Of a stretch of DNA of 18,914 nucleotides, positions 1 through 8,312 are shown in pieces; position 1 is the stretch's first letter; each line of letters starts with the position of its first letter. The stretch comes from Alphaproteobacteria bacterium (GTDB lineage Bacteria > Pseudomonadota > Alphaproteobacteria > Thalassobaculales > Thalassobaculaceae), in NCBI GenBank assembly GCA_028822575.1, contig JAPKDN010000007.1, positions 1-18,914 of the forward strand. The letters are read 5' to 3'. The position numbers and the translations under genes are program-made. The notes below the pieces were generated by a model, which worked only from the letters and a program-made list of their open reading frames with translations, did no database searches and was not told the origin of the DNA.

Positions 1-276
1 CTTCCGTGACATTGGTGAGGTAGGTATTTCCGTCGCCTCGGGATGTTGATATCTAGCGATCACCCCAGGGTGGATTGGGCCAAGACGTTTCGCGAATTCG
101 GAGGTTTGCCGCGCCCCTAGAGACTGCCCGCGAAACACCAGGACCGGATTGTCGCAAAACACCGCCTGGATCGCGCCCAAGATGTCTTGTGATAAAGGTT
201 TCGACAAATCAACATCGACGATTTCCCTGCCAAGGGTATCGCCCAGCAAAGGGCCGAGGATTTCTTGCACCCCCAT
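1..276 (-). CDS. TauD/TfdA-family 2-oxoglutarate/Fe(II) dioxygenase, N-terminal part, cut by window edge
   Basis: An open frame of 92 codons runs from an ATG at 276 to the window edge. Its start resembles the N-terminus of TauD/TfdA dioxygenases: a GDTLGREIVDVDLSKPL stretch (residues 12-28), then NPVLVFRGQSL (about 43-53) and a FAKRLGPIHPG segment. Family members use 2-oxoglutarate, O2 and Fe(II) to hydroxylate small organic acids or sulfonates. The iron ligands lie beyond the edge. The ATG is 5 bases after the stop of the upstream hydroxyacid dehydrogenase gene, with a GAGG-type ribosome site inside that gene's end, so the two are probably co-transcribed. Oddity: the last dozen or so codons look wrong in this frame, while another frame reads GDGNTYLTNVTE, as expected for the family. 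A single-base indel near 36-42 is likely, so this may be a pseudogene or contain a sequencing error. Confidence 0.75.
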   Translation of the reverse strand, partial: MGVQEILGPLLGDTLGREIVDVDLSKPLSQDILGAIQAVFCDNPVLVFRGQSLGARQTSEFAKRLGPIHPGVIARYQHPEATEIPTSPMSRK

Positions 277-281
277 GGACC

Positions 282-1334
282 TCAGTCCTCGGGGCGAAAA
301 CCCAGGATACGTTCAAAACGGCCCTGGTATGCAGGCCAGACCTCGGGGTTGACCAGGCGCGGAGGCCGTTTGCCGCGAAGAATATCGATCCATTGCTCGG
401 CCGCGCCGACGGACATATTTCGGTTAGCCTCGGTGGTAATGCCCGCGTGGTGCGGCGTGACCAATACATTGTCGAGCGCCATGAGAGGGTGGTCAGGACC
501 GGGCGGCTCTTCCCAGAAGACATCCACGCCAGCGGCCAGGATGTCACCCTCGATCAGGGCCTTGGCCAGCGCCGCCTCGTCCGTTATGCCGCCCCTGGCG
601 GTGGTGACGAAGACCGCCGTGTCCTTCATGGCCCGAAATTCTTCGGCGCCGAACATGCCTAGGGAGTCGTCGGTCCTCGGGCAATGCAGAGTGACAAAAT
701 TCGATTCCCGCAACAGTGTTGGAAAATCCACCTTCTCGGCGCCGCGGCGGGTGATTTCCTCGCCATCCAAAAGCGGATCATAGGCAATGACACGCATGTT
801 GAAAGCCACCCGGCAGAGCTCGGCGGTGCGTGTGCCGATTTTGCCGATGCCGACAACCCCGAGGGTTTTCCCCAGCAGCTCGACCCCGCTAAGTTCCATC
901 CGATCAACGTTGGTTTCGCGCCGCAATCGCCGGTCCGCCTGTATCATCTGTTTGGAAAGGGCCAGCATCATGCCGAACGCATGTTCGGCCACGGATTCCC
1001 TGTTGGTACCGGTCTGGTTCACGACCGCGATTCCCGCGGCGGTGCAAGCCGGCACGTCAACCACGTCGTAACCCGCGCCGGTGACCGAAACAGCCACCAG
1101 ATTGCCTGCCCGTTCCAGGAAGTCCGAATCAGGAAACCACGGCGCGACCAACTCCGTCCTCGGTTGCACCTGGTATCCATGGGCGCGGGCGACGGCCGTC
1201 TCATTCTCTTGGATGTCGCCATCGTAAGTCAGACGGTCCACTTGGATGTCGTCTGCCTGGGAAAGCGTCGCAAGCGCGGCCGGCGCATCCATCCAATCCT
1301 CGAAATATATTAAGCGGTGGGCGTTTTCGGTCAT
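282..1334 (-). CDS. D-2-hydroxyacid dehydrogenase (NAD-dependent, PGDH-like)
   Basis: A cytosolic D-isomer-specific 2-hydroxyacid dehydrogenase that interconverts 2-oxoacids and D-2-hydroxyacids with NAD(H). About 350 residues, close to the family's usual size. The Rossmann glycine motif is GIGKIG at 162-167, and an aspartate in YDP (186) ends the second strand, which favours NAD. The catalytic trio is visible: Arg247 in TTARGG, Glu275/276 in DVFWEEP, and His295 in TPHHAG. I placed the start at the ATG at 1334, which has AAAAGG about 11 bases upstream; in-frame GTG codons at 1349 and 1343 are possible alternatives. The gene sits in a leftward run and nearly touches the following TauD-like gene. 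Substrate unknown; phosphoglycerate, glyoxylate or another 2-oxoacid are all possible. Confidence 0.9.
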   Translation of the reverse strand: MTENAHRLIYFEDWMDAPAALATLSQADDIQVDRLTYDGDIQENETAVARAHGYQVQPRTELVAPWFPDSDFLERAGNLVAVSVTGAGYDVVDVPACTAAGIAVVNQTGTNRESVAEHAFGMMLALSKQMIQADRRLRRETNVDRMELSGVELLGKTLGVVGIGKIGTRTAELCRVAFNMRVIAYDPLLDGEEITRRGAEKVDFPTLLRESNFVTLHCPRTDDSLGMFGAEEFRAMKDTAVFVTTARGGITDEAALAKALIEGDILAAGVDVFWEEPPGPDHPLMALDNVLVTPHHAGITTEANRNMSVGAAEQWIDILRGKRPPRLVNPEVWPAYQGRFERILGFRPED

Positions 1335-1491
1335 TTGGGCCACATTCACCTTTTAGTCTGGGGGAACGTCACATGGGAATAGCCCTAGATCAGGCGTATC
1401 CGACGATCTTTTCAATTCGACCATATTAAATCAATACACCAACACGCTCTTCGCCATGGACCGCCTTGGCGCACCAAAAAGCCTTTCCCGG

Positions 1492-1992
1492 TTAAACTTG
1501 GAATTGCGGCATGAATGGAATATCCGTGGTCCCGATGTCGAGATCCATTTGGCTAAGGGTCGTGGTGACCTGCCCCCTGTGATGGGTCTGGTGGTTCAGC
1601 ATATAAACGACTAGAACCCGCCGGGACACGGTCCGGGTGACGCCGTCCACTTTGCTTGTATCGGTGAGCTGCTCCTCCAACCAACGCGCGTCCAACGTCG
1701 AAGACCACTCACGCATACGCTTGTCCAAGGACGCCCGTGATCGCCGGTCATCGAAGTTGTCAGGCACGTCAACGCCAAGCGCCAGCACCACGGCGGGGTC
1801 TCCGGTAAATCGAGCCATGAAGGCCAGGTCGCCATACAGGATATGATTTAACGTAGCGTGAATAGAGCCGAAGAACGCGCCTCTATCCCTTTTGCGGTCA
1901 ACATCGTCGATGGAACGGCATAGATCGAACAATCGTTGGTTCATCCACGCATTATAGTCCGTCATCACCCAACAGTAGTCAGCGGTAATCAT
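1492..1992 (-). CDS. DinB-like four-helix-bundle protein (putative metal-dependent)
   Basis: A 166-residue protein of the DinB/YfiT-like superfamily. The family's three metal-binding histidines are recognisable: His50 in ATLNHILYGD, and His134 and His138 in the LNHQTHHRGQ signature. The N-terminal NAWMNQRLFDLC helix is also typical. Members include thiol-dependent metalloenzymes such as mycothiol or bacillithiol S-transferases, and many of unknown role. The name comes from a DNA-damage-inducible Bacillus gene and does not imply a repair role here. The ATG at 1992 follows a GGGGACGAGG stretch that can serve as ribosome site. It is 82 bases downstream of the FMN-binding protein gene on the same strand and 157 bases upstream of the hydroxyacid dehydrogenase. 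The actual reaction is unknown. Confidence 0.85.
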   Translation of the reverse strand: MITADYCWVMTDYNAWMNQRLFDLCRSIDDVDRKRDRGAFFGSIHATLNHILYGDLAFMARFTGDPAVVLALGVDVPDNFDDRRSRASLDKRMREWSSTLDARWLEEQLTDTSKVDGVTRTVSRRVLVVYMLNHQTHHRGQVTTTLSQMDLDIGTTDIPFMPQFQV

Positions 1993-2041
1993 GGCCTCGT
2001 CCCCGATGTCGTCCCTGTTACGTTATTTCCAGTCGGAACCG

Positions 2042-2065
2042 GACCGCTAGCAGGCAAAAGCGGTC
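2042..2065. repeat. 7-bp inverted repeat between two leftward genes
   Basis: GACCGCT at 2042-2048 and AGCGGTC at 2059-2065 form a perfect 7-bp stem with a 10-base loop. It sits 10 bases past the stop codon of the FMN-binding protein gene (leftward). It has no T-run on either strand, so it is not a clear Rho-independent terminator. It could stabilise a processed mRNA end or be chance. Confidence 0.35.
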
Positions 2066-2074
2066 GATCCTGCT

Positions 2075-2731
2075 CTAGGGAATCAGCCATGTCGCCGTCG
2101 CCAGGCCTTGATCGTCGAAGGTGAAGTGGGCCCTCCGATGGCCGGTATTGTCGAGCAGCACCCAATCGATGGCTTTGAGCTTCAGGACAAGCACGGCGAA
2201 ATTATCCCAACCCACCACGGATTCATCGCGTGAAGGAAGACGGCCGTCCACGCCCTCGCGGCCGCTGCTTGGCTTTTCGATTTCTTGGCCCGGAGGGCGA
2301 CCGGTCAGATAGCTAAAACGACTGGCCAGATCGACGTCTTCCCAGGCACGCCTTGCCAGATCGTCCCCGGCATGGACCGAGACCTTCCCGGACAACCGCA
2401 ACTGCAATTCCCGCGACTTGTCCCAGAAGACGCATTGCGCGCCGGGGGTTCGGCGCATCTCCGCAACTTTCGGGGTTCGGGCATCCGTGTGAATTGTCAG
2501 CGCGTGGATTTCGGCTTGAAACGCTCGCATCATCACCGTTCTGGCTTGTGGGCTTCCGTCCAGCCCGACGGTCGCCAAGGTCAAAAGCCGCGCCGGGCTG
2601 GCACGTCTGCCCGCCGCCGCCAAAAGCGCTTCGTGAGCGAAAGCCAGGGCGGCGCTCAAGTCATTCGTGTGATCAACCGTCACGACCCACCCGTCCCAAC
2701 CGTTTGATGTGTCATCCAGCACCCTCGACAT
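2075..2731 (-). CDS. Pyridoxamine 5'-phosphate oxidase-like FMN-binding protein (Alr4036-type)
   Basis: An FMN-binding split-barrel protein of about 218 residues. In the first half, an ARLLTLATVGLDGSPQ stretch followed by ARTVMMRAF matches the flavin-phosphate-binding strand of PNPOx-like proteins. Later, VFWDKSRELQLRLSGKV is the conserved central strand with the aromatic/Arg pattern of these barrels. It resembles the Alr4036 subgroup more than true PdxH; the substrate is unknown and a role in vitamin B6 synthesis should not be assumed. I prefer the ATG at 2731. The frame stays open to a TTG at 2761, but neither has a strong ribosome site and a still later start is possible. It lies 67 bases downstream of the SDR gene on the same strand. 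Confidence 0.8.
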   Translation of the reverse strand: MSRVLDDTSNGWDGWVVTVDHTNDLSAALAFAHEALLAAAGRRASPARLLTLATVGLDGSPQARTVMMRAFQAEIHALTIHTDARTPKVAEMRRTPGAQCVFWDKSRELQLRLSGKVSVHAGDDLARRAWEDVDLASRFSYLTGRPPGQEIEKPSSGREGVDGRLPSRDESVVGWDNFAVLVLKLKAIDWVLLDNTGHRRAHFTFDDQGLATATWLIP

Positions 2732-2798
2732 ACGAGGCGACGACAGTCGTTTCCTGGCCAAGAACGCGGCGCGCGGAGCGAGAACATCATTGACAGCA

Positions 2799-3569
2799 TC
2801 AACGCGCCGTCCATCCGCCGTCGACGACCAGACTTGTCCCCGTGATCATCGCCGCGGCCGGCGACGACAAAAAGACGACGGCGCCCACGACATCCTCGAT
2901 GCGCGCCAAATGGCCCATCGGGATGCTATCGATAACATCCTTACGCAGCACAGGGTCGGCGAGCGCCGGTCGTGTCATCGGCGTGTCGACCCAGGTCGGC
3001 CCAACCGAATTCACTCTAATATTCTCTTCGGCCAGCTCGATCGCCATCGCCTTTGTCAGGCCCTCGAGTGCATGTTTTGTCATCGTATAAACGCTCCGGC
3101 CCCGCATCGCCACCCGACCAAGCTGAGAGGTAATGTTGACAACGGCACCGCCCCTCTTGCGCCGATCGGTATCGTCCAACATACGGCGGACGGCGGCCTG
3201 CGCCACAACGAAAGCGGCACGAACGTTGAGTTGCAAAAGCCGGTCCAATGCGTCGCTTTCAAAGTCAACGAAAGGTCGCGGCACGTTCGTTCCCGCATTG
3301 TTGATCAGGATATCCAACCTCGGCAGCGCCTTGAACACCTCCCGCGTGGCCGCTTCGTCGGTGACATCCAGAGCGATAGCGCGAGCGCGCCCACCAGCTT
3401 CGCGAATCTCCGCCGCGACGGTCTCGATTTCCGCCCCGGTTCGCGCGATCAGCACCGTTTCCGCCCCAGATTGCGCCAAGCCATGCGCGATCCCAACACC
3501 CAGCCCGCGCCCGGCCCCGGTAATAACCGCGGCACGTCCATCCAATCGAAACGTCGGTAGATCCTTCAT
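2799..3569 (-). CDS. Short-chain dehydrogenase/reductase (classical SDR)
   Basis: A complete 256-residue classical SDR. It has the cofactor motif TGAGRGLG (17-24), NNAG (90-93), and the catalytic Ser148, Tyr161 and Lys165 in the YTMTK motif. The C-terminal MITGTSLVVDGGW is typical of the glucose/3-oxoacyl-ACP-reductase-like group. The second strand ends in IARTG with a basic and no acidic residue, which hints at NADP(H) preference (inference). It reduces or oxidises a hydroxyl/carbonyl on an unknown substrate. It is the first gene of the leftward run and diverges from the crotonase gene across a 179-base spacer. The ATG at 3569 has only a modest GCTGGG upstream. Confidence 0.9.
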   Translation of the reverse strand: MKDLPTFRLDGRAAVITGAGRGLGVGIAHGLAQSGAETVLIARTGAEIETVAAEIREAGGRARAIALDVTDEAATREVFKALPRLDILINNAGTNVPRPFVDFESDALDRLLQLNVRAAFVVAQAAVRRMLDDTDRRKRGGAVVNITSQLGRVAMRGRSVYTMTKHALEGLTKAMAIELAEENIRVNSVGPTWVDTPMTRPALADPVLRKDVIDSIPMGHLARIEDVVGAVVFLSSPAAAMITGTSLVVDGGWTAR

Positions 3570-3686
3570 CCCAGCTTCATCCCTGATGGTGTGTGTTCAG
3601 CCAATCTTAAAGTCCGAAACAAGATCCCGTCCTATAAATTCTTGATATCATTTCACCAGCCGGAAAATTCAGTTCCCGCTTGTTCC

Positions 3687-3715
3687 TTGGCGTGGCTCGA
3701 CGGCGTTTCTATACT
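3687..3715 (+). promoter_or_regulatory. Sigma70-type promoter for the crotonase gene
   Basis: TTGGCG at 3687-3692 and TATACT at 3710-3715 are 17 bases apart, close to the TTGACA/TATAAT consensus. Transcription would begin near 3722, leaving a short leader of about 27 bases that contains the GGGAG ribosome site at 3736-3740. It lies in the spacer between the divergent SDR and crotonase genes. Confidence 0.6.
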
Positions 3716-3748
3716 TCTTTCAAACATCGGGACGCGGGAGAGTACGGG

Positions 3749-4666
3749 ATGGCCATCGACTATGAGAAGCGAAACGGGATTGCTTACATCACGCTGAACA
3801 ACCCCGAAAAAGCCAATATTCTGGACAAGGCGACGTCGGACGATATTTCCGCGGCCTGGATCGATCTTTGGGAAGACCGGGATATCCGCTGCGCTGTCGT
3901 GACTGGAAAAGGGGACCGGCATTTTTGCGGTGGCCATAATTTGGCGACGCGTCCCGACCTAACGGAAGAGGATCGGGAATACCTGCGGACCCAACGAATC
4001 TATTGGCCTTTGGCGGGCACGGTGCACGGCCAATCAACCGGCGTCGATGGCCGCATGGGCGATCATTACCCCCGGGTCTGGAAGCCGGTCATCTCCGCCG
4101 TGAATGGGTGGGCGGCGGGCGCCGGTCTTTATATGGTGTTAGCCTCGACCGATATCCGTCTGGCAAGCATCGAAAACGCCAAGTTCAAATTTGGCTTGCT
4201 GAGCCAAGGTTGGCTTGGTCATGGGCCGGGAGCGAGCCTTCTGATCAAACAGCTGCGCTATATCGATGCCATGAAAGTCCTGCTGACCGATGAGCCATTT
4301 GATGCGGCGGAGGCTCTGCGCATCGGTCTTATCAACGAGGTCGTGCCCCACGCCAATCTAATGGAACGGGCGGACGAGATAGCCCACCAGATAGCCAAGA
4401 TGCCGCCCGCCGCCGTGCGTATGATGAAAGAATTCATCATACGCTTTGGCGATCTACCGACGGATCAGGCCTGGCACGTGCAAAATCTGATCAATAACCT
4501 GCTCATTCAGACGACCGCCGACGGCGAAGAGGGACGCGCGGCCTTCAATGAAAAACGCCCACCGAACTTCACCGGGGCGCTTCGTCGGCGCGGCGAGCCT
4601 TGGGAGGAACCATCCGAGGAAGAAGCCGCCCGCCTCGACGAGGCGTACCGTAGCGGCGAATTCTAG
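3749..4666 (+). CDS. Enoyl-CoA hydratase/isomerase-family (crotonase) protein lacking both catalytic glutamates
   Basis: A 305-residue crotonase-fold protein. The ATG at 3749 has GGGAG eight bases upstream; the frame is open further upstream, but this start matches the family. The N-terminal YITLNNPEKAN, the oxyanion-hole strand HFCGGHNL (58-65) and the NGWAAGAG loop (119-126) identify the fold. In classical enoyl-CoA hydratase, two glutamates follow the second oxyanion loop. By my manual alignment they correspond here to Tyr128 (GAGLY) and about Ser152 (FGLLSQG), so standard hydration is unlikely. It also has an extra loop before the second oxyanion motif (about 65-112, with HGQSTGVDGRMGDHYP) and an acidic, charged tail of about 40 residues. 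It may be an isomerase, hydrolase or lyase on an acyl-CoA. It converges on the CoA-transferase gene. Confidence 0.88.
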   Translation: MAIDYEKRNGIAYITLNNPEKANILDKATSDDISAAWIDLWEDRDIRCAVVTGKGDRHFCGGHNLATRPDLTEEDREYLRTQRIYWPLAGTVHGQSTGVDGRMGDHYPRVWKPVISAVNGWAAGAGLYMVLASTDIRLASIENAKFKFGLLSQGWLGHGPGASLLIKQLRYIDAMKVLLTDEPFDAAEALRIGLINEVVPHANLMERADEIAHQIAKMPPAAVRMMKEFIIRFGDLPTDQAWHVQNLINNLLIQTTADGEEGRAAFNEKRPPNFTGALRRRGEPWEEPSEEEAARLDEAYRSGEF

Positions 4667-4716
4667 CCGGCGACTGTCACTCCAGCGATGACGGCGATCA
4701 ATACGGGTGACCGGGG

Positions 4717-6873
4717 CTAACCCAGAACACCGTCATCTTTAAGCGCACTGATTTCTGGCCCACTCAGGCCCAGAATATCGCGCAGGACGTCATCGGTATG
4801 CTCCCCCAACTCTGGCGCTAGACCGGTTTGGCGGCCGAAACTAGTCCACCAAGGCAATCCCGGCAAAAAGCCGTCACCGTGCCGGTCCCAAAAACCTCTG
4901 GCCCGGAGATGCTCACTTTCCACCAGATCCTTCGAACTTGCCAGGGCCGCACTCACAATACCGGACGCGATCAGCTCACCAGCGGCCTCGGCGGCGCTTC
5001 GCGGGGCGGCCCAGTCTGCCAAAGCCGTGTCGATGGCTCCCGATCCGGCGCGGCGCCCCACCACGTTAAGGTCCTCCAGGCCCATCAGCCCCGGCACCAG
5101 CGCACATAGGTTCCTCCATTGCGTATCGTCGCCAATGGCAACCGAGAGCCACTCGTCCTCGCCGGTACAGCGATAGGTCCCGTGCGGCGCGTGGTTGACC
5201 GAAGCATTGCCTCGCGGTCGGGGTGGATCGCCGAGTTGCGCCGACAACAATGCTTCTGGCATCGCCCAGAGCATGGCTTCAAACATGGAAAAATCCACGC
5301 GAACACCGCCACCCGACCGTTCACGTTGGCGCCAAATAGACGCCGCGGCCAGGAACGGCAATATCAATCCACACATCGGGTCGAGCCACGCCATGCCCAC
5401 ACGGGGCGGGTGGTCCGGGTGACAATTCAAGCCGGAAAACCCCGCATAACCTTGTAAAAGAGTGCCATAAGCCACCGCGCCGGACTCCGGGCCCGTCCGG
5501 CCTAGGCCCGAAGCCGACAGATAGATCAGGTTCGGATTCAAAGATCTCAAGGCCTCGGCGCCTAGACCCAGACGGTCCATGACGCCGGTGGCGAAGTTCT
5601 CGATCACGATGTCGCTTTCGGCGGCCAAGCGCCTGGCGAGTTCTACCGCCTCGGGCTTTTTCAGGTTGAGAACGACACCTTTTTTGGCCTGCCCCAACAC
5701 TGTGTGTAGTTCGGAGGCACGACCAGGGTCGCCCTTTCCTGGCGCCTCGATCTTGATGACTTCAGCCCCCATGGCCGCCAGATACCGAGTGGCGGTTGGC
5801 CCGGCTATTACCCAACTGAAATCGAGCACCTTCACCCCGGTAAGAGGCAAGGTCGTCGCCACGCGAGCGGGGGCGATGCTGTTGGAAAAATTCAACCGGA
5901 ATGGCGCCCCCGGCGTTTTGACCGGCACCCCGTCCAAACACAAGTCCTTGAAATAGTCGCGGTGCGCAAGCTGCGGTGACTCGATCTGCTCCGACAGTTC
6001 TCGGAGCGGAAAGCTAGGCACATGAGCGCCCTGGGCAAGGTCGGCGATCCATTGCTTGGGATGTTCGCGGCTCCAGTCACTCATCTGGGCATGGAGCTCG
6101 TCCCAATGAGCGACGCGGTCGGCCATGCGCGCGAATCGAGGATCGGCTCCCCAAGCAGGCTCTCCCATAGCGACAAGCCACGACGCCCATTGTTTTTCCT
6201 CGCGCGGCGAAATGGCGACGAAACCATCCACGGCGGGCAGAATGCACACCGTCGCGCCATTGCCGTCACCCAACCGCTCTCGCCGCCAGCCCAGGCCATT
6301 CCGACCCACGCGCGCCAGATCCGTCATGGCGAGTGTCGCCAACGCCTCTTGCATGGAGACATCAACGACCGCACCCGGCTGGGCCGAAAGCACGGCGTTC
6401 ATGCCGGCGCAGGCCGCCGCGATCCCACCGATATAGGCAGATTGCCGGCCCACCGCTCGGACCGGCGGCTCCGAAAGATTGTCAACCTGGCCGGTTAGAA
6501 GCCGGGCAATTCCACTGGCATACATCAGGGTAAGGTCGGTGGCCGGCTCCTCCGCCCGAGGGCCGGTTTGCCCAAAGGGAGAAATAAGGACAACGGCCGC
6601 GGTCGGGTTCAGCGCCCGCAAACCGACCACATCATTGCCCTCGGCCAGCAAACGGGTCGGACATCCCTCGGCGACGATCAAATCAGCGTTGGCGACAGCC
6701 GTGGCCCGGTCGACCAATGTCGTGCCACGCGTCAAATAGTGGTCCAAGGGGGTGTCATGTGGCTCACGGGTGGCATCAACCGTCGCGCCCGCGTCCCCGA
6801 ACAAGCGGCCACAAACCGCCGATGCTAGACCTTGCCCAAGCCGGGCGACGCGAAAACCATCAAGTAAAAGCAT
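4717..6873 (-). CDS. Two-domain class III CoA-transferase (tandem CaiB/BaiF)
   Basis: A 718-residue protein built of two successive CaiB/BaiF units, where typical family members have one unit of about 400. The N-terminal unit (about 1-330) begins LLLDGFRVARLG and carries the late VVDVSMQEAL motif. The C-terminal unit (about 342-718) begins LTGVKVLDFSWVIAGP and includes GAEVIKIEAPGKGDPGR and RVDFSMFEA. Class III enzymes move CoA between carboxylic acids through an aspartyl-CoA intermediate. The second unit keeps this Asp (498, in AWLDPMCG); the matching place in the first unit reads VGRQSAYIGG, with no Asp. The first half is therefore probably structural. It starts 45 bases downstream of the TauD-like gene on the same strand, which suggests that oxidation and CoA transfer act on related compounds. 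Acceptor and donor are unknown. Confidence 0.92.
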   Translation of the reverse strand: MLLLDGFRVARLGQGLASAVCGRLFGDAGATVDATREPHDTPLDHYLTRGTTLVDRATAVANADLIVAEGCPTRLLAEGNDVVGLRALNPTAAVVLISPFGQTGPRAEEPATDLTLMYASGIARLLTGQVDNLSEPPVRAVGRQSAYIGGIAAACAGMNAVLSAQPGAVVDVSMQEALATLAMTDLARVGRNGLGWRRERLGDGNGATVCILPAVDGFVAISPREEKQWASWLVAMGEPAWGADPRFARMADRVAHWDELHAQMSDWSREHPKQWIADLAQGAHVPSFPLRELSEQIESPQLAHRDYFKDLCLDGVPVKTPGAPFRLNFSNSIAPARVATTLPLTGVKVLDFSWVIAGPTATRYLAAMGAEVIKIEAPGKGDPGRASELHTVLGQAKKGVVLNLKKPEAVELARRLAAESDIVIENFATGVMDRLGLGAEALRSLNPNLIYLSASGLGRTGPESGAVAYGTLLQGYAGFSGLNCHPDHPPRVGMAWLDPMCGLILPFLAAASIWRQRERSGGGVRVDFSMFEAMLWAMPEALLSAQLGDPPRPRGNASVNHAPHGTYRCTGEDEWLSVAIGDDTQWRNLCALVPGLMGLEDLNVVGRRAGSGAIDTALADWAAPRSAAEAAGELIASGIVSAALASSKDLVESEHLRARGFWDRHGDGFLPGLPWWTSFGRQTGLAPELGEHTDDVLRDILGLSGPEISALKDDGVLG

Positions 6874-6918
6874 CGTCGAAAACCCGCTCCAAGATGGATG
6901 GTTGCGCGGCCCATTGGA

Positions 6919-8001
6919 TCAACCGGCTATCGTCATTCCCAAATCCGCCGCCTGGCGTGCGTCGAAAGTCTGGCATTCGTCATCATGACAATGGCCGCGA
7001 ATGCCGCCACGCACCGTGCCGGGCTCGGTCGCGCGATAGAAATCCCACCAACTATCCGGAAGACGCACGGAATCCGGCGGCGCCAACCACAGTCGGAACA
7101 ATAGTCGCTTTTCCTCCGGCCTCTCGAAATCTTCATACTCGGTGCGGGAATGCAGAGCTGTGTAATTGTTGATGATCTGCAGGTCTCCAGGTTCCAGAAA
7201 CATGGTGAACATGTTTTCCGGGCGCTGCAAGATCTCATCCAATACCGCCATGGTTTCAAGCTGCTGGTCCGTCAAGCGCGGCACCACGTCGAAGCGCTGG
7301 GCGCTTTGCACCCGGTTGCGGTTCCACTTACCGAAGATTTTGCCGTCGGCGTCATCGAACAACGGTTGGCCGTAGAAAGGCCCTTCGTCTTCGGTTTCCT
7401 CGTTTTGTCGGCTAAAATGGAAATCCCGATGGGCGATCTCCGCGAGATCCGGTCGCTCCGCCATCAACACATTCCGCGCCGTTATGCTGCTGGAGACCAT
7501 ACTTTGGCCGCCAGACTTCGCCGTGTTGTAGCAAGTCAGCGTGGTCAGGTCCGCGCCATCGACATGAAAATCCAACTTGGCGTTCGAGGAATACCCCCGA
7601 CCGCTGGCCGCCCGATAATCCACTCCGACATCGCGAACCGGCGAAATGTATTGGCTGGCCTTGCCCTGGGGCCGAGCGACACCGATATGAAGGCCAATCG
7701 CCCAATTCAGCAGCTTGAACTCATTCTCGTCGAGGCCTTCCCTCGGCAAGCCATGTACCAGCGCCAGACCACGACCGTGATGCGCCTCCCGGACAGCGGC
7801 GGAGATAATGGGCCAGGCCGACCCAAGATCGAAATCAGCGCGGGAATACTCCAATAGCGACCGCTCGGGGTCGAAGCGTCCCCGGACCATGCGCGCAAGA
7901 TGCGCCCGAGCGTCCCCGTCGATCGTAAAAACCCAGCTCTGATCCTGTTCAAGATCCGTCACCCGCCACGCGGCGGGTGATTGCCCAGAGGCCATATTCA
8001 T
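6919..8001 (-). CDS. TauD/TfdA-family 2-oxoglutarate/Fe(II) dioxygenase
   Basis: A complete 360-residue dioxygenase. The iron ligands are visible: His146 and Asp148 in LDFHVDGADLTTL, and His284 in NNYTALHSRTEYED. Arg303 in RLLFRLWLAP is positioned to hold the 2-oxoglutarate carboxylate. The C-terminal tail is longer than in TauD and contains a small His/Cys/Asp cluster, GHCHDDECQ. The protein probably hydroxylates a small organic acid or amine in the cytosol; the substrate cannot be named. The NNYTALHSRTEYED region is closer to the TfdA/gamma-butyrobetaine-like branches than to taurine dioxygenase (impression from motifs only). The ATG at 8001 follows TTAAGGAA at good spacing. It is the first gene of a leftward pair with the CoA-transferase. 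Confidence 0.92.
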   Translation of the reverse strand: MNMASGQSPAAWRVTDLEQDQSWVFTIDGDARAHLARMVRGRFDPERSLLEYSRADFDLGSAWPIISAAVREAHHGRGLALVHGLPREGLDENEFKLLNWAIGLHIGVARPQGKASQYISPVRDVGVDYRAASGRGYSSNAKLDFHVDGADLTTLTCYNTAKSGGQSMVSSSITARNVLMAERPDLAEIAHRDFHFSRQNEETEDEGPFYGQPLFDDADGKIFGKWNRNRVQSAQRFDVVPRLTDQQLETMAVLDEILQRPENMFTMFLEPGDLQIINNYTALHSRTEYEDFERPEEKRLLFRLWLAPPDSVRLPDSWWDFYRATEPGTVRGGIRGHCHDDECQTFDARQAADLGMTIAG

Positions 8002-8089
8002 CCTGACTATTCCTTAACCAACAACGTCCGCAGACACTTTACCACCGATCCAGCCGACCGAATGATTATCGTGTTTTAAAGGTTGCAAC

Positions 8090-8108
8090 TCTTGGGAAAC
8101 CACCAAGA
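8090..8108. repeat. Inverted repeat, possible operator upstream of the dioxygenase gene
   Basis: TCTTGG at 8090-8095 and CCAAGA at 8103-8108 form perfect 6-bp arms around a 7-base centre. This size and layout fit a dimeric regulator site and it lies in the AT-rich part of the divergent spacer. It could equally be chance; no regulator gene is next to it. Confidence 0.3.
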
Positions 8109-8283
8109 AAAGCAATTATCCATCACCTAATATTTTATCATCCCTTTTTTAAATCACGGTCCCGACCGTTTCCCGGTATCGGGCATACTTAATGATCTTC
8201 CACGGGCATCCTAAAATTCTGATCCGCGTTCCCACCACGACCCTAGCGGAAGATAGGCCTTGTCGGGCGCCCCATGGGGGGGT

Positions 8284-8312
8284 TTCACGAGGCAAGGTCA
8301 ATGCTATAAAAT
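8284..8312 (+). promoter_or_regulatory. Sigma70-type promoter for the aldo/keto reductase gene
   Basis: TTCACG at 8284-8289 and TAAAAT at 8307-8312 are 17 bases apart. The -10 element differs from TATAAT at one base and the -35 matches TTGACA at four. Transcription would begin near 8319, giving a leader of about 85 bases before the ATG at 8404. Confidence 0.5.

Noticed and set aside
1350..1491. Promoter for the hydroxyacid dehydrogenase in the spacer after the DinB-like gene
   Set aside because: TAATAT and similar AT-rich hexamers occur, but none has a matching -35 element at 16-18 bases.
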